The translations under genes were made by a program, and so were the position numbers. Shown here one piece after another: positions 25,721 to 33,757 of a DNA stretch of 62,813 nt (position 1 is its first letter; each line of letters begins with the position of its first letter). The DNA comes from Mycobacterium sp. (GTDB taxonomy: Bacteria; Actinomycetota; Actinomycetes; Mycobacteriales; Mycobacteriaceae), in assembly GCA_023264735.1 (NCBI GenBank), contig JAHFVD010000025.1, positions 1 to 62,813 of the forward strand, in the 5' to 3' direction. Below the pieces are notes generated by a model. The model saw nothing but the letters and a program-made list of their open reading frames with translations, made no database searches and had not been told where the DNA came from.

Positions 25721-25737
25721 GTCACTGATTTGTCACT
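25721..25737. promoter_or_regulatory. tandem direct repeat, candidate response-regulator site
   Basis: GTCACT-GATTT-GTCACT is a 6-base direct repeat with an 11-base period, the spacing used by tandem OmpR/PhoB-type dimers on one helix face. It lies 43 bases from the regulator start and 35 bases from the divergent GT2 start. Confidence 0.45.
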
Positions 25738-25772
25738 CATCCCTGGCGCCGATCGGCATTAGGTTGGGCGAT

Positions 25773-26429
25773 ATGCCCGAGTGTCTGGTGACGGTGGTGC
25801 TGCCGTGCTTGAACGAAGCGGAGTCGCTGCCCGCCGTGCTTGCCGCCATACCGGCTGGTTATCGAGCTCTGGTCGTTGACAACAACAGCACCGACGACAC
25901 TGCCGCGCTGGCGCGACACCATGGCGCAGACGTCGTCGCCGAGGTCCGGCCCGGGTACGGGTCGGCCGTCCACGCCGGAGTGCTCGCCGCCCGGACGCCG
26001 ATCGTCGCCGTGCTCGACGGCGACGGTTCGCTGAATCCGGCCGATCTGCCGCGGATGGTCGCCGAACTCGAGCGCGGTGCCGACATGGTGACGGGCCGGC
26101 GCCGAGCGGTGCGCGGCCTGAAGTGGCCGTGGCATGCGCGGCTGGGAACCGCGGCCGTGTGCTGGCGGCTACGCACCCGGCATCGACTTCCGGTGCATGA
26201 CATCGCGCCGATGCGGGTGGCCAACCGTGACGCTGTGCTGACGCTCGGGGTGACCGATCGCCGTTCGGGATATCCGCTCGAACTACTGGTCCGTGCCGCA
26301 GCCGCGGGATGGCATGTGGTGGAGATCGATGTGGAGTACGGCCCGCGAACCGGCGGTAAGTCGAAAGTCAGCGGGTCGGTGCGGGGAAGTTTCACCGCGG
26401 CGGTCGACTTCTGGAAGGCGATCTCGTGA
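25773..26429 (+). CDS. GT2 family glycosyltransferase (polyprenyl-phosphate sugar synthase-like)
   Basis: A 218-residue GT-A fold glycosyltransferase similar to dolichyl-phosphate mannose synthases. The N-terminal V-V-L-P-C-L-N-E-A-E-S motif binds the nucleotide, V-V-D-N-N-S-T-D-D-T follows, and the metal site is V-L-D-G-D-G-S near residue 85. It lacks C-terminal membrane helices. It probably moves a sugar from a nucleotide donor onto a polyprenyl phosphate or lipid. It corresponds to Rv0539 and is coupled to the next gene by GTGA. Confidence 0.87.
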   Translation: MPECLVTVVLPCLNEAESLPAVLAAIPAGYRALVVDNNSTDDTAALARHHGADVVAEVRPGYGSAVHAGVLAARTPIVAVLDGDGSLNPADLPRMVAELERGADMVTGRRRAVRGLKWPWHARLGTAAVCWRLRTRHRLPVHDIAPMRVANRDAVLTLGVTDRRSGYPLELLVRAAAAGWHVVEIDVEYGPRTGGKSKVSGSVRGSFTAAVDFWKAIS

Positions 26430-27094
26430 TACCGGACCCGATACCGGTCAGCGTGCTGGTAATGGCCAAGGCGCCGGTGCCCGGGCTGGCCAAGACGCGG
26501 CTGGCGGCCACGCTGGGGGAGCAGGCCGCCGCCGGCATCGCCGCCGCCGCCCTGCTGGACACGCTCGACGCGGTCAGCGCGACACCGGTCACGCACCGAG
26601 TGATCGCAATGACCGGCGACCTCGAGCGGGCCCGCCGGGCCGATGAGATCCGGGACCGGCTCACCGCTTTCACCGTGATCGAACAGCGCGGCGACGACTT
26701 CGCTGACCGACTGGCCAACGCGCATGCCGACGCCGCGGCGACCGGGCGTCAGCCGGTGTTGCAGATCGGGATGGACACCCCGCAGGTCACCGCCGAACTG
26801 CTCGCGGATTGTGCGCGCCGGCTGCTGACTGTGCCGGCCCTGCTCGGAATGGCGTCCGACGGTGGGTGGTGGGTGTTGGGTGTCGCCGAGGCGGCGGGCG
26901 CCGAGTGCCTGCGGAATGTGCCGATGTCGCGTGCCGACACCGGTGCTGTAACGCTTGCCGCCCTGGAGCACACGGGTATTTCCGTGCCCCTCGTTAGAGA
27001 ACTCCGCGACGTCGACACCGTCGACGACATCGCGCCGGTCCGCGCGGCGTGCGCGCCATCAAGTCGGTTCGCCCAAGCCACACAAGGGATATGA
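26426..27094 (+). CDS. DUF2064 / TIGR04282 nucleotidyltransferase-like protein
   Basis: A 222-residue protein with a Rossmann-type nucleotidyltransferase fold. The start V-L-V-M-A-K-A-P-V-P-G-L-A-K-T-R-L resembles the sugar-nucleotide binding loop of MobA/CofC-like enzymes. I-G-M-D-T-P-Q and D-G-G-W-W-V-L-G follow. Family members sit next to GT2 enzymes and may make the activated sugar or cofactor they use. It corresponds to Rv0540. GTGA overlap with the GT2 gene. Confidence 0.8.
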   Translation: MIPDPIPVSVLVMAKAPVPGLAKTRLAATLGEQAAAGIAAAALLDTLDAVSATPVTHRVIAMTGDLERARRADEIRDRLTAFTVIEQRGDDFADRLANAHADAAATGRQPVLQIGMDTPQVTAELLADCARRLLTVPALLGMASDGGWWVLGVAEAAGAECLRNVPMSRADTGAVTLAALEHTGISVPLVRELRDVDTVDDIAPVRAACAPSSRFAQATQGI

Positions 27095-27095
27095 C

Positions 27096-27725
27096 ATGTT
27101 GGGACAACTCTACGACCGCGCACTGACCGGGGAACGATGTTGGCTTCGCCACGACGATGGCCGGGTACATCGTCTTCCGGTACACAGCTGGTTGGGGGGT
27201 CACGGCGCGGACACCGCTTTCGATGCGGCGATAGTGGCGCTGTGTGACGGTCCGACGATCGACTTGGGTTGCGGCCCAGGGAGGTTGGTGACCGACCTCA
27301 TTCAGCGCGGGATTCCGGCCCTCGGCGTCGATCAGTCGGCGACGGCTGTTCGCCTGGCGCGGCGAAGCGGCGCCCCCGCGTTGTTGCGTGATGTGTTCGA
27401 GCCGTTGCCCGGCATGGGTCGTTGGCAGACAGTGCTATTGGCGGACGGGAACGTCGGACTGGCCGGCGACCCGCGCCGGATCCTGCGGCGGGCCGGCGAG
27501 CTGTTGCGGCTTGGCGGCCACTGCGTCGCCGAATTCGATCCGGGCACCGTGGGAGTGCGGGCCAGCTGGGTTCGATTGGAATCCTCCCGCACCATCGGGC
27601 CCTGGTTCAGGTGGGCCTCGGTGGGTGTCGATTGCGCGGCCGCACTGGCTGCCGATGTTGGTCTGGCCTTGGTCGGGTTTCACCCGATCGGGGAACGCGT
27701 CGTAGCTACTCTCGCACTGACGTGA
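27096..27725 (+). CDS. SAM-dependent methyltransferase (class I)
   Basis: A 209-residue Rossmann methyltransferase. The SAM site is I-D-L-G-C-G-P-G-R near residue 56, with G-V-D-Q-S at the end of strand 2. ATG 27096, preceded by AAGGG, is one base after the DUF2064 stop. Part of the GT2 operon, so its substrate may be the same glycolipid or glycan. No closer family assigned. Confidence 0.8.
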   Translation: MLGQLYDRALTGERCWLRHDDGRVHRLPVHSWLGGHGADTAFDAAIVALCDGPTIDLGCGPGRLVTDLIQRGIPALGVDQSATAVRLARRSGAPALLRDVFEPLPGMGRWQTVLLADGNVGLAGDPRRILRRAGELLRLGGHCVAEFDPGTVGVRASWVRLESSRTIGPWFRWASVGVDCAAALAADVGLALVGFHPIGERVVATLALT

Positions 27726-27748
27726 CGTCGCAGAAGGGGAAATCCACC

Positions 27749-28852
27749 ATGACTTTCTTACGTGGTACGGCAGTGACAGCCCGGGTCGGGGTTGCCCTGG
27801 GTGTCGCGGTCGCCGTCTGCTTCGGCACCGGTTTGATCAGTCACTTCATCCAGCACCCGCAGCCGTGGTTCTTCTGGCCGACCCGCCCGGTCTGGCTGTA
27901 CCAGCTGACTCAGGGCCTACATGTGATCTCGGGTATCGCCGCGATTCCGCTGCTGCTCGTCAAATTGTGGTCGGTCTACCCGAAATTGTTCGAACGCCCC
28001 ATCATCGGTGGGCTGACCCGTCAGATCGAGCGGGCTTCCATCCTTGTTCTGGTGGGCTCCATGATCTTTCAGCTCTCCACCGGACTGATGAATATCGCGC
28101 AGTGGTATGCGTTCAAGTTCTTCTTCACCACCAGCCACTACGCGATGGCGTACGTGGCGGCCGGTGCGGTGATAGTGCACATCGGGGTGAAGCTGCCGGT
28201 GATCCGCCGGGCCCTCGGGGAGCCGCTCGATGAGGTCTCGACCGGTGAGCTGCGCAAAGGTCCCAGCCGTCGCGCGGTGCTGGGAGCCACCGGGCTGGCC
28301 GTTGGCCTCGCCACGATAGTGACTGCTGGACAGACGATTCCGTGGTTGCGTAAGGTCTCGCTACTGGCACCGCGGTCGGGCGAGGGACCCCAGGGCGTTC
28401 CGGTGAACCGGTCGGCGTTCGCCGCGGGCGTCCTGGGCAGTGCGCGCTCTCCCGACTACCGACTCACCGTGGTCAACGGGTCCACCACGAAGGCGTTCAC
28501 CCTCGACGAGCTCACGGCGATGCCGCAGACCACTCACCGGCTCCCCATCGCGTGCGTCGAAGGCTGGAGCGCCACCGCTGAGTGGACCGGGGTCGTGCTC
28601 GCCGATCTACTCAAAGAAGTCGGCGGCGAACCCGACTCCGATGTCCGGATGATCTCGCTGGAGCCACCGGGACCGTACTCTCGCACCGTACTGCCCGCAC
28701 GTCACACCAGGGACTCGCAGACACTGATCGCGCTGAAACTCAACGGCCAAACCCTGGACCTTGACCACGGCTACCCATGTAGGCTGATCGCGCCGACGAG
28801 ACCCGGTGTGCTGCAGACCAAATGGTTGTCCAGAATCGAGGTGGTGGCGTGA
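27749..28852 (+). CDS. molybdopterin-domain oxidoreductase fused to cytochrome b-like membrane domain
   Basis: A 367-residue fusion. Residues 1-155 hold about four membrane helices with several histidines (G-L-I-S-H-F-I-Q-H, Q-G-L-H-V, T-T-S-H-Y-A-M-A) suitable for b-type haems. A twin-arginine-like K-G-P-S-R-R-A-V-L-G and a fifth helix precede the C-terminal sulphite-oxidase-type domain. That domain has R-L-P-I-A-C-V-E-G-W, whose cysteine should bind molybdenum. ATG 27749 has GAAGGGGA upstream; a GTG at 27722 would overlap the previous stop and is possible. Electrons would pass between the haem domain and an external Mo site. Confidence 0.83.
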   Translation: MTFLRGTAVTARVGVALGVAVAVCFGTGLISHFIQHPQPWFFWPTRPVWLYQLTQGLHVISGIAAIPLLLVKLWSVYPKLFERPIIGGLTRQIERASILVLVGSMIFQLSTGLMNIAQWYAFKFFFTTSHYAMAYVAAGAVIVHIGVKLPVIRRALGEPLDEVSTGELRKGPSRRAVLGATGLAVGLATIVTAGQTIPWLRKVSLLAPRSGEGPQGVPVNRSAFAAGVLGSARSPDYRLTVVNGSTTKAFTLDELTAMPQTTHRLPIACVEGWSATAEWTGVVLADLLKEVGGEPDSDVRMISLEPPGPYSRTVLPARHTRDSQTLIALKLNGQTLDLDHGYPCRLIAPTRPGVLQTKWLSRIEVVA

Positions 28853-29367
28853 CGTCGACACGGGTGTTCCTGGTTGCCCTCGGGCTGGCGGTCGGCATCT
28901 ACGGCGTCGTGCTGGTGGCCGACAATTCACCCGATGTCATCGTGCGCATCGTGGTGTGGGCGCTGATCGGGGTGCTGCTGCATGACGCGGTGTTTGCGCC
29001 GGTATGTGTGGCTCTTGGCTTCGCGGGGCGGCGGCTGCTTCCGCACAAGTGGTGGACACCGGTGCTCGTGGCGGCACTGCTGACGGTTGTTCTGGTGTTG
29101 CTGGCGATCCCGGTCTACGACAAGCCGGGAGTGCATCTGGACAACCTCACCGTGCTGGACCGTGACTACGAGGCCGGCTTCTGGATCGCGCTGGGTGTCG
29201 TGTGGGGCGCCGCGCTGCTCTATCTGGTCGGCGACCGGGTGCTACCAGTTGGTCAGGATGACGTGGTTGAGAACCAGAGCTCCGATCACGTTGAGGCTCA
29301 ACCACCATCGCTGGGCCCGGATGGGAAGCAGAGCTCCGGCGGCGGTCAGCCAGACCTCGAACGGTAG
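28849..29367 (+). CDS. four-helix membrane protein, last gene of the GT2 operon
   Basis: A 172-residue protein with four membrane segments near residues 5-25, 30-52, 63-83 and 105-125. The polar C-terminus of about 45 residues is read over the end of the opposite-strand membrane protein gene for 126 bases. The GTG start overlaps the previous stop (GTGA). No family recognised; it may anchor or partner the molybdoenzyme. Confidence 0.72.
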   Translation: MTSTRVFLVALGLAVGIYGVVLVADNSPDVIVRIVVWALIGVLLHDAVFAPVCVALGFAGRRLLPHKWWTPVLVAALLTVVLVLLAIPVYDKPGVHLDNLTVLDRDYEAGFWIALGVVWGAALLYLVGDRVLPVGQDDVVENQSSDHVEAQPPSLGPDGKQSSGGGQPDLER

Positions 29368-30597
29368 CCAGATCCGCTCCGTTTCGGCCTTCGACAGCAT
29401 CGACAGATCGGCAAACAGGATCGCTGTCAGCGCGGCCAGTATCAGCATGTGCAGCCCGGAGCGCCGCCTGATCGCCGCGACGTCGAACACCCGGCCCACG
29501 CCGGCGACGCTACCCAACCCAATCGCACATACCACCGAGGCGAGGTTGGCCCAGCTCCAATACTGGAACGGCCGGTTCAGTGCGATGCCCTGCCAATAGC
29601 GCTGCTGCACAAGGGTGTATCCATCGAACCACCAGAATCCGGCGATGGCGAACGCGCCGACCACCGCTAGCGCGGCCAGCACCGCGGGCACCAGCGCGCG
29701 AACCGCATCGCGCCAGGACGCCGCGCAGATAAGCGCAGCCACCGCTATCAGTGCTATCAGCGCGAGTCCGTAGTTGAGGAAGATCGCCCAGCCCAGCACC
29801 GCTCCGGCCGCCACCGCGCTCAGCGCCGGCCAGCGCACGGACCGGCGAACGGCCAAGGCCAGCAACGCGATACCCCATGTCGCCACACCGGCGAAGTATC
29901 CGTCGGCGGACACCGCGATCCAGATCGCGGTTGGGGCGACGGCGACGAACGGCGCCACCAGCCGGGCGGTCTCTTCACCGCTGAGAACGCGCACGGCCAC
30001 CAGGATCGCCGCTGCGGCCGACGACCCGAACAGCAGGCACCACAGACCGGCCCACGCGCCACCGCCCAGCCCGATGCGGTCCAGCCAGACGAACGTCAGC
30101 AGCGCGCCGGGTGGATGACCGGAGACGTGGGTGATCCACGAATTCGGCTGGAAATCAAGAATTCGGCTGGAAAACGTCCGGACAGCCTCGGGGATGTCGG
30201 TGATCGTCGGCACCTGATTCAGGTACTCGTGGCGGGCGGTGAGCCGGCCGGCGAAGCCGCGCTGCCAGCCGTCGATCATCGCCAGGGCGAACGCCCACGA
30301 GAACGATGTCGCCCACGCCACCCACGTCAACCACCGCCAGGACAGCCGCTTCGCGATCGAGGCCCCCCACGCCACGGCCGCCGCACCGATCAGGATCGCC
30401 GGAACCGTGCCCCAGCCGATGTGGGCATTCCACCACCCGAAGATCGGCGCGGTGTCAGCGAAGTTCTTGATGTCGGCCGGCGTGCTGTTGATCAGCGGCG
30501 TGACGATGCCCAGGTGCAGGTGCGGAACGACGAACGCGGCGACCACCAGCAGCGCGCCGACGCATACGGCGATCGCTTCCTTGCGACCGATGCTCAC
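29242..30597 (-). CDS. multi-pass membrane protein, GT-C-like
   Basis: A 451-residue integral membrane protein with roughly eleven helices. The first large external loop holds H-E-Y-L-N-Q-V and W-I-T-H-V-S-G-H-P-P-G-A, a pattern of polyprenyl-sugar-dependent GT-C glycosyltransferases. It corresponds to Rv0541c. If the adjacent GT2 enzyme makes a polyprenyl-phosphate sugar, this protein is a candidate user of it. Its last 42 codons overlap the convergent membrane protein. Confidence 0.8.
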   Translation of the reverse strand: MSIGRKEAIAVCVGALLVVAAFVVPHLHLGIVTPLINSTPADIKNFADTAPIFGWWNAHIGWGTVPAILIGAAAVAWGASIAKRLSWRWLTWVAWATSFSWAFALAMIDGWQRGFAGRLTARHEYLNQVPTITDIPEAVRTFSSRILDFQPNSWITHVSGHPPGALLTFVWLDRIGLGGGAWAGLWCLLFGSSAAAAILVAVRVLSGEETARLVAPFVAVAPTAIWIAVSADGYFAGVATWGIALLALAVRRSVRWPALSAVAAGAVLGWAIFLNYGLALIALIAVAALICAASWRDAVRALVPAVLAALAVVGAFAIAGFWWFDGYTLVQQRYWQGIALNRPFQYWSWANLASVVCAIGLGSVAGVGRVFDVAAIRRRSGLHMLILAALTAILFADLSMLSKAETERIWLPFEVWLTAAGALLPIRAQRWWLSLNVIGALVLNHVILTNW

Positions 30598-30637
30598 AAG
30601 TCTCCAGCGTACGGGCGCTGCCCTTCATTCCGATCGC

Positions 30638-30692
30638 GAGATCGACGACATGGCTGTGACAGCGCGAGATTCGCAGCCATGACGTCGATTTC
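30638..30692. repeat. 22-bp imperfect hairpin with dispersed-repeat arms
   Basis: Arms 30638-30659 and 30671-30692 match at 19 of 22 positions in inverted orientation around an 11-base spacer. The right arm region (30664-30694) also resembles 4161-4192. The hairpin sits between two leftward genes, so it could slow or end transcription. Confidence 0.6.
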
Positions 30693-30718
30693 GGTGGCCT
30701 CCGCTCCGAACTCGCGGC

Positions 30719-31120
30719 TCAGCCGCCCCAGGACGACCATTGATCGACCTCGACGGCGATTACCGGTCCATCGAGCGGAACATAGTGATACTGCGGGTAT
30801 TTCGCGTGCAACAGCTCGTAGCCGCGCTCGCACACCGCACCCTTGTGGTGAATCGTCGCGATGCCGTCGGCCCGCACCCACCACAGCTGCGACCAGTCGT
30901 CGTCGTACTGGTCGACCAGGATGCTGACCCGAGGGTTTGCCTCGATGTTGGCCAGCCGCCGCAGTCGTTGAGTGGTTTTCGGCTTGCCGTCCACGGCGGT
31001 GTACACGCATCCCTCGGCCACGGCGAACACGATCGGCACCAGATGCGGGGGACCGTCGGGAGTGATAGTCGCCAGTCTGGCGACCTTCGCTGCCGCGAAG
31101 CGGTCAGCGGGAGCGGTCAC
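30719..31120 (-). CDS. PPOX-class F420/flavin-dependent split-barrel protein (TIGR03668-like)
   Basis: A 133-residue pyridoxamine-phosphate-oxidase-like protein. Landmarks are [18 protein letters not shown] near residues 14-30 and [18 protein letters not shown] near 52-68. Such mycobacterial proteins bind F420 or flavin and reduce small molecules. The GTG start overlaps the alpha/beta hydrolase stop (GTGA), so they form an operon. Confidence 0.82.
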   Translation of the reverse strand: MTAPADRFAAAKVARLATITPDGPPHLVPIVFAVAEGCVYTAVDGKPKTTQRLRRLANIEANPRVSILVDQYDDDWSQLWWVRADGIATIHHKGAVCERGYELLHAKYPQYHYVPLDGPVIAVEVDQWSSWGG

Positions 31121-31986
31121 GCCTGGGTGGCGGGTTGCTCGATATCGGCGCCCGCGGTGGTGGAGATGAAATCGTCGATCAGGTCGACCACTTCGGTGGG
31201 TCGCTCGACCTGCGGGAAGTGCCCGACCCCGGTCAGCACTTCGAGGCGGACGTCGGGGCGCGCCTCACAGGCGGCGTACGCGTGCTCGATGGGGATGATG
31301 GCGTCCTGATCGCCCCAGATGACCATGACCGGCATATCGGCAACGTGCAGCCGGTTCAACGCGCTGACGGCCTGCCCGCGGTAATCGACCACCGAGCGCA
31401 GCGTGCGCAGGAACGCCTGCCGCGTCTCGGCATCGGAGAAGGAACTGTAGGCGTTCCAGATCTCCCCGCCGCGCGGCGAGGTGACGCCCAGCTTGCCGAA
31501 CAACCTCCGCACCCGTTCGCCGGCGGCGAGCACCGGTGGCGGCGCGATGATCGGCATGATGAACTCGGCACCTGGCGCGGAGAGCAGCCGCAACGTCCAG
31601 CCGACGTCCGGCCCGAGACCGCCGCTGCTCATCAGGATCAGCCGGTGACAGTAGTCGGGGTGTTGGTACACAAACTGCATGGCGATACCGCCGCCCAGCG
31701 ACTGCCCCAGGACGGTGGCGTGGGTCACCCCGAGTTCGTCGAGCAAATCGCGCAGGAACACCGCGAACGCGCCCAGCGAGTAGTCACTGCGCGGCTTGTC
31801 CGAGCTGCCGTGGCCCGGCAGGTCAGGGGCGATCACCCGGTACTTGCGGGACAACGGGCCCAGCATTGAACGCCAGGTCTGCGAGCTGCCGGCCATCCCG
31901 TGCAGCAGCAGGACCACCTCGCCCTTGCCCTCGTCCAGGTACGCCACCCGGTTTCCGTGGAGATCGAGATATTTCAGCTGGTCCAT
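31117..31986 (-). CDS. alpha/beta hydrolase
   Basis: A 289-residue hydrolase. The oxyanion segment is [10 protein letters not shown] near residue 28, the nucleophile is in G-Q-S-L-G-G near 95, the acid in W-G-D-Q-D-A near 225, and the histidine in G-V-G-H-F-P near 255. ATG 31986 is the natural start; the frame stays open upstream over menE by chance. It lies just downstream of menE, so it is one of two candidates here for the missing MenH step, unproven. Confidence 0.85.
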   Translation of the reverse strand: MDQLKYLDLHGNRVAYLDEGKGEVVLLLHGMAGSSQTWRSMLGPLSRKYRVIAPDLPGHGSSDKPRSDYSLGAFAVFLRDLLDELGVTHATVLGQSLGGGIAMQFVYQHPDYCHRLILMSSGGLGPDVGWTLRLLSAPGAEFIMPIIAPPPVLAAGERVRRLFGKLGVTSPRGGEIWNAYSSFSDAETRQAFLRTLRSVVDYRGQAVSALNRLHVADMPVMVIWGDQDAIIPIEHAYAACEARPDVRLEVLTGVGHFPQVERPTEVVDLIDDFISTTAGADIEQPATQA

Positions 31987-32026
31987 GATGTTGCTGTCCC
32001 CTCTATCTGGCGATGCAAACCATTCT

Positions 32027-33172
32027 TCACCAGCCATAGCCGCCGGGGAGGTCGCCGCCGTTGGCGAACCGCTCCCGCAGCGCGCTGCGGTCCAGCTTGC
32101 CGATGCCGCGTCGGGGCAGCTCATCGACAATGTGCAGTTCGCGGGGCGCGGCCGTCGAATCCAGTGACTGTGACAAGTAGTCCCGAATGTCCTCGAGTGT
32201 CGGCTCAATCGCACCGGTGACAAGCACCACTGCGGCGGCCACCCGCTCGCCGAGTCGATCGTCCTCCAGCCCGAACACCGCGCAGTCGGCGATCGCCGGA
32301 TGCCGCGAGAGCACCGTTTCAACCGGCGCGGGCATCACCGTCAGTCCGCCGGTGCTGATCGCTTCGTCGACCCGGCCGAGGACCGTGAGGCTGCCCGCCT
32401 CGTCGAGGAGGCCGAGGTCGTCGGTGCGAAACCAGCCGGGTTCGTGGAACGGATCCGGATCAGGCCGGTTGCGGTAACCGAGTGCCAGTGTCGGCCCGCC
32501 GATGACGATGCGCCCCTCGCCAGGCTCGGTACCGTGGTCGAGCCGGATCGTCACCCCGTCCAGCGGCACACCGTCGTACACGCAGCCGCCGGCTGTCTCG
32601 CTGGAGCCATACGTGCGCACCACCGCGATACCCGCGGCCGCCGCTCCTTCCAGAACGGGCCGGGGTGCGGGGCCACCGCCCAGCAGGACCGCGTCGAGGT
32701 CGGCCAGTGCCGCGGTGGCTTCCGGGTCGAGCAGTGCCTTGGCAAGCTGAGCGGCGACCAGCGAGGTATAGCGCCGACCGGAGCCGAGTTGAGCGATAGC
32801 CGTGGGCAATTCGGTGGCATCGAAGCCCGCCGAGATGTCCAGCTCGACGGGGACGGTGCCGGCCTGCAGGCTGCGCACGAGAACCTGTATTCCGGCGATG
32901 TGGTGGGCGGGCAGCGCGAGTAGCCAGTTGCCAGGGCCGCCGAGGCGGTCATGGGTGGCTGCGGCGCTGGCGACCAGCGCTGCGGGCGTGAGCATCGCGC
33001 CCTTGGGTGTGCCGGTCGTTCCCGACGTCGGCACCACCAGTGCGACGTCGTCGTCGATTTCCTCACCGACCCGCAAAGACGTTGTCAGTAACTCGCTTTC
33101 ACGAAAGTCGCCGGCCGGGATGGGAACCAGTGGCGCGTCGCGTCCGTCAAGGACGCCGGCCAAAGCGGGCAT
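32027..33172 (-). CDS. menE: o-succinylbenzoate-CoA ligase
   Basis: A compact AMP-forming ligase, 381 residues from the first ATG, that activates o-succinylbenzoate with CoA. The ATP loop is T-S-G-T-T-G-T-P-K-G, followed by T-Y-G-S-S-E-T-A-G-G and W-F-R-T-D-D. The final catalytic lysine is in R-G-I-G-K-L-D-R. The coding frame clearly continues upstream for 15 codons (L-R-A-L-A-I-P-P-G-P) up to about 33217, with no ATG, GTG or TTG. The true start is therefore probably a rare ATT or CTG codon at 33215-33220, just after the DUF3349 stop. Confidence 0.93.
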   Translation of the reverse strand: MPALAGVLDGRDAPLVPIPAGDFRESELLTTSLRVGEEIDDDVALVVPTSGTTGTPKGAMLTPAALVASAAATHDRLGGPGNWLLALPAHHIAGIQVLVRSLQAGTVPVELDISAGFDATELPTAIAQLGSGRRYTSLVAAQLAKALLDPEATAALADLDAVLLGGGPAPRPVLEGAAAAGIAVVRTYGSSETAGGCVYDGVPLDGVTIRLDHGTEPGEGRIVIGGPTLALGYRNRPDPDPFHEPGWFRTDDLGLLDEAGSLTVLGRVDEAISTGGLTVMPAPVETVLSRHPAIADCAVFGLEDDRLGERVAAAVVLVTGAIEPTLEDIRDYLSQSLDSTAAPRELHIVDELPRRGIGKLDRSALRERFANGGDLPGGYGW

Positions 33173-33222
33173 CAGGGACTGGGCCGACGGGCCGGGCGGG
33201 ATGGCGAGCGCTCGCAGAATGG

Positions 33223-33525
33223 TTATTCGACGTCCTCACTGTCTCGCGGATCATCCAGCGGCCACCCGTAGGCGGCGAGCTTGTCATGAACCCGCTCGAT
33301 GTCATCGGGGGTAGGCAACGTGTCGGTGATCTCGGTGATCAGCACCGCGATGTCGATGTGGTCGAAGTCGCCGCGTTCGAGCAGCGCCTGCGCGACCACG
33401 ATGACCTCGTCGTCGCTCAGCCGCCTGCGCAGCAGGGCAAACAACGGCACCTGGTCGGGATCGGGAACCCCGTCCGGGTAGCCGGTTTTGATCCAGGCCA
33501 CGATCTTGGTGAGGAATTTGGTCAC
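33223..33525 (-). CDS. DUF3349 family protein
   Basis: A 100-residue acidic helical protein. Landmarks are I-K-T-G-Y-P-D-G-V-P, L-L-R-R-R-L-S-D-D-E-V and the C-terminal Y-G-W-P-L. GTG 33525 follows AAGGGAG. It corresponds to Rv0543c. It lies directly upstream of menE and divergent from the phosphate transporter pit; a paralogue follows pit on the other strand. Confidence 0.85.
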   Translation of the reverse strand: MTKFLTKIVAWIKTGYPDGVPDPDQVPLFALLRRRLSDDEVIVVAQALLERGDFDHIDIAVLITEITDTLPTPDDIERVHDKLAAYGWPLDDPRDSEDVE

Positions 33526-33757
33526 CGCGGCATCTCCCTTGCGGGGGGCGTTTGAGGGCGCCCAGTGGACTACGAGAATCCTAAACGGCGCATGCTCGCC
33601 GCGCCCTACCTTGTACCCGCGATCCATCGGCCCAGACGAACCGCGGTCGCCCCATAGGTTAACAACCGATGAACAGCTGCGGGACGTTCGCAAATCCGCA
33701 GTTCGAGGACCTTTGGCAGCTAGTCAAAGGGTCCTGTCAACCACCACAATCTGACTT
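33526..33757. other. divergent region before pit
   Basis: A 232-base gap between the leftward DUF3349-menE unit and rightward pit. It holds the sequence GGTTAAC-AACC-GATGAAC, weakly like an actinobacterial phosphate-control box, but the match is too poor to call. No gene seen. Confidence 0.4.

Noticed and set aside
30140..30173. 15-base direct repeat (period 19) inside the GT-C-like gene
   Set aside because: GAATTCGGCTGGAAA occurs twice, but the period is not a multiple of three and the protein segment reads like the normal family sequence, so a recent tandem duplication is unlikely.
33655..33675. Phosphate-control box before pit
   Set aside because: The two half sites match known actinobacterial boxes only loosely; it cannot be separated from chance.
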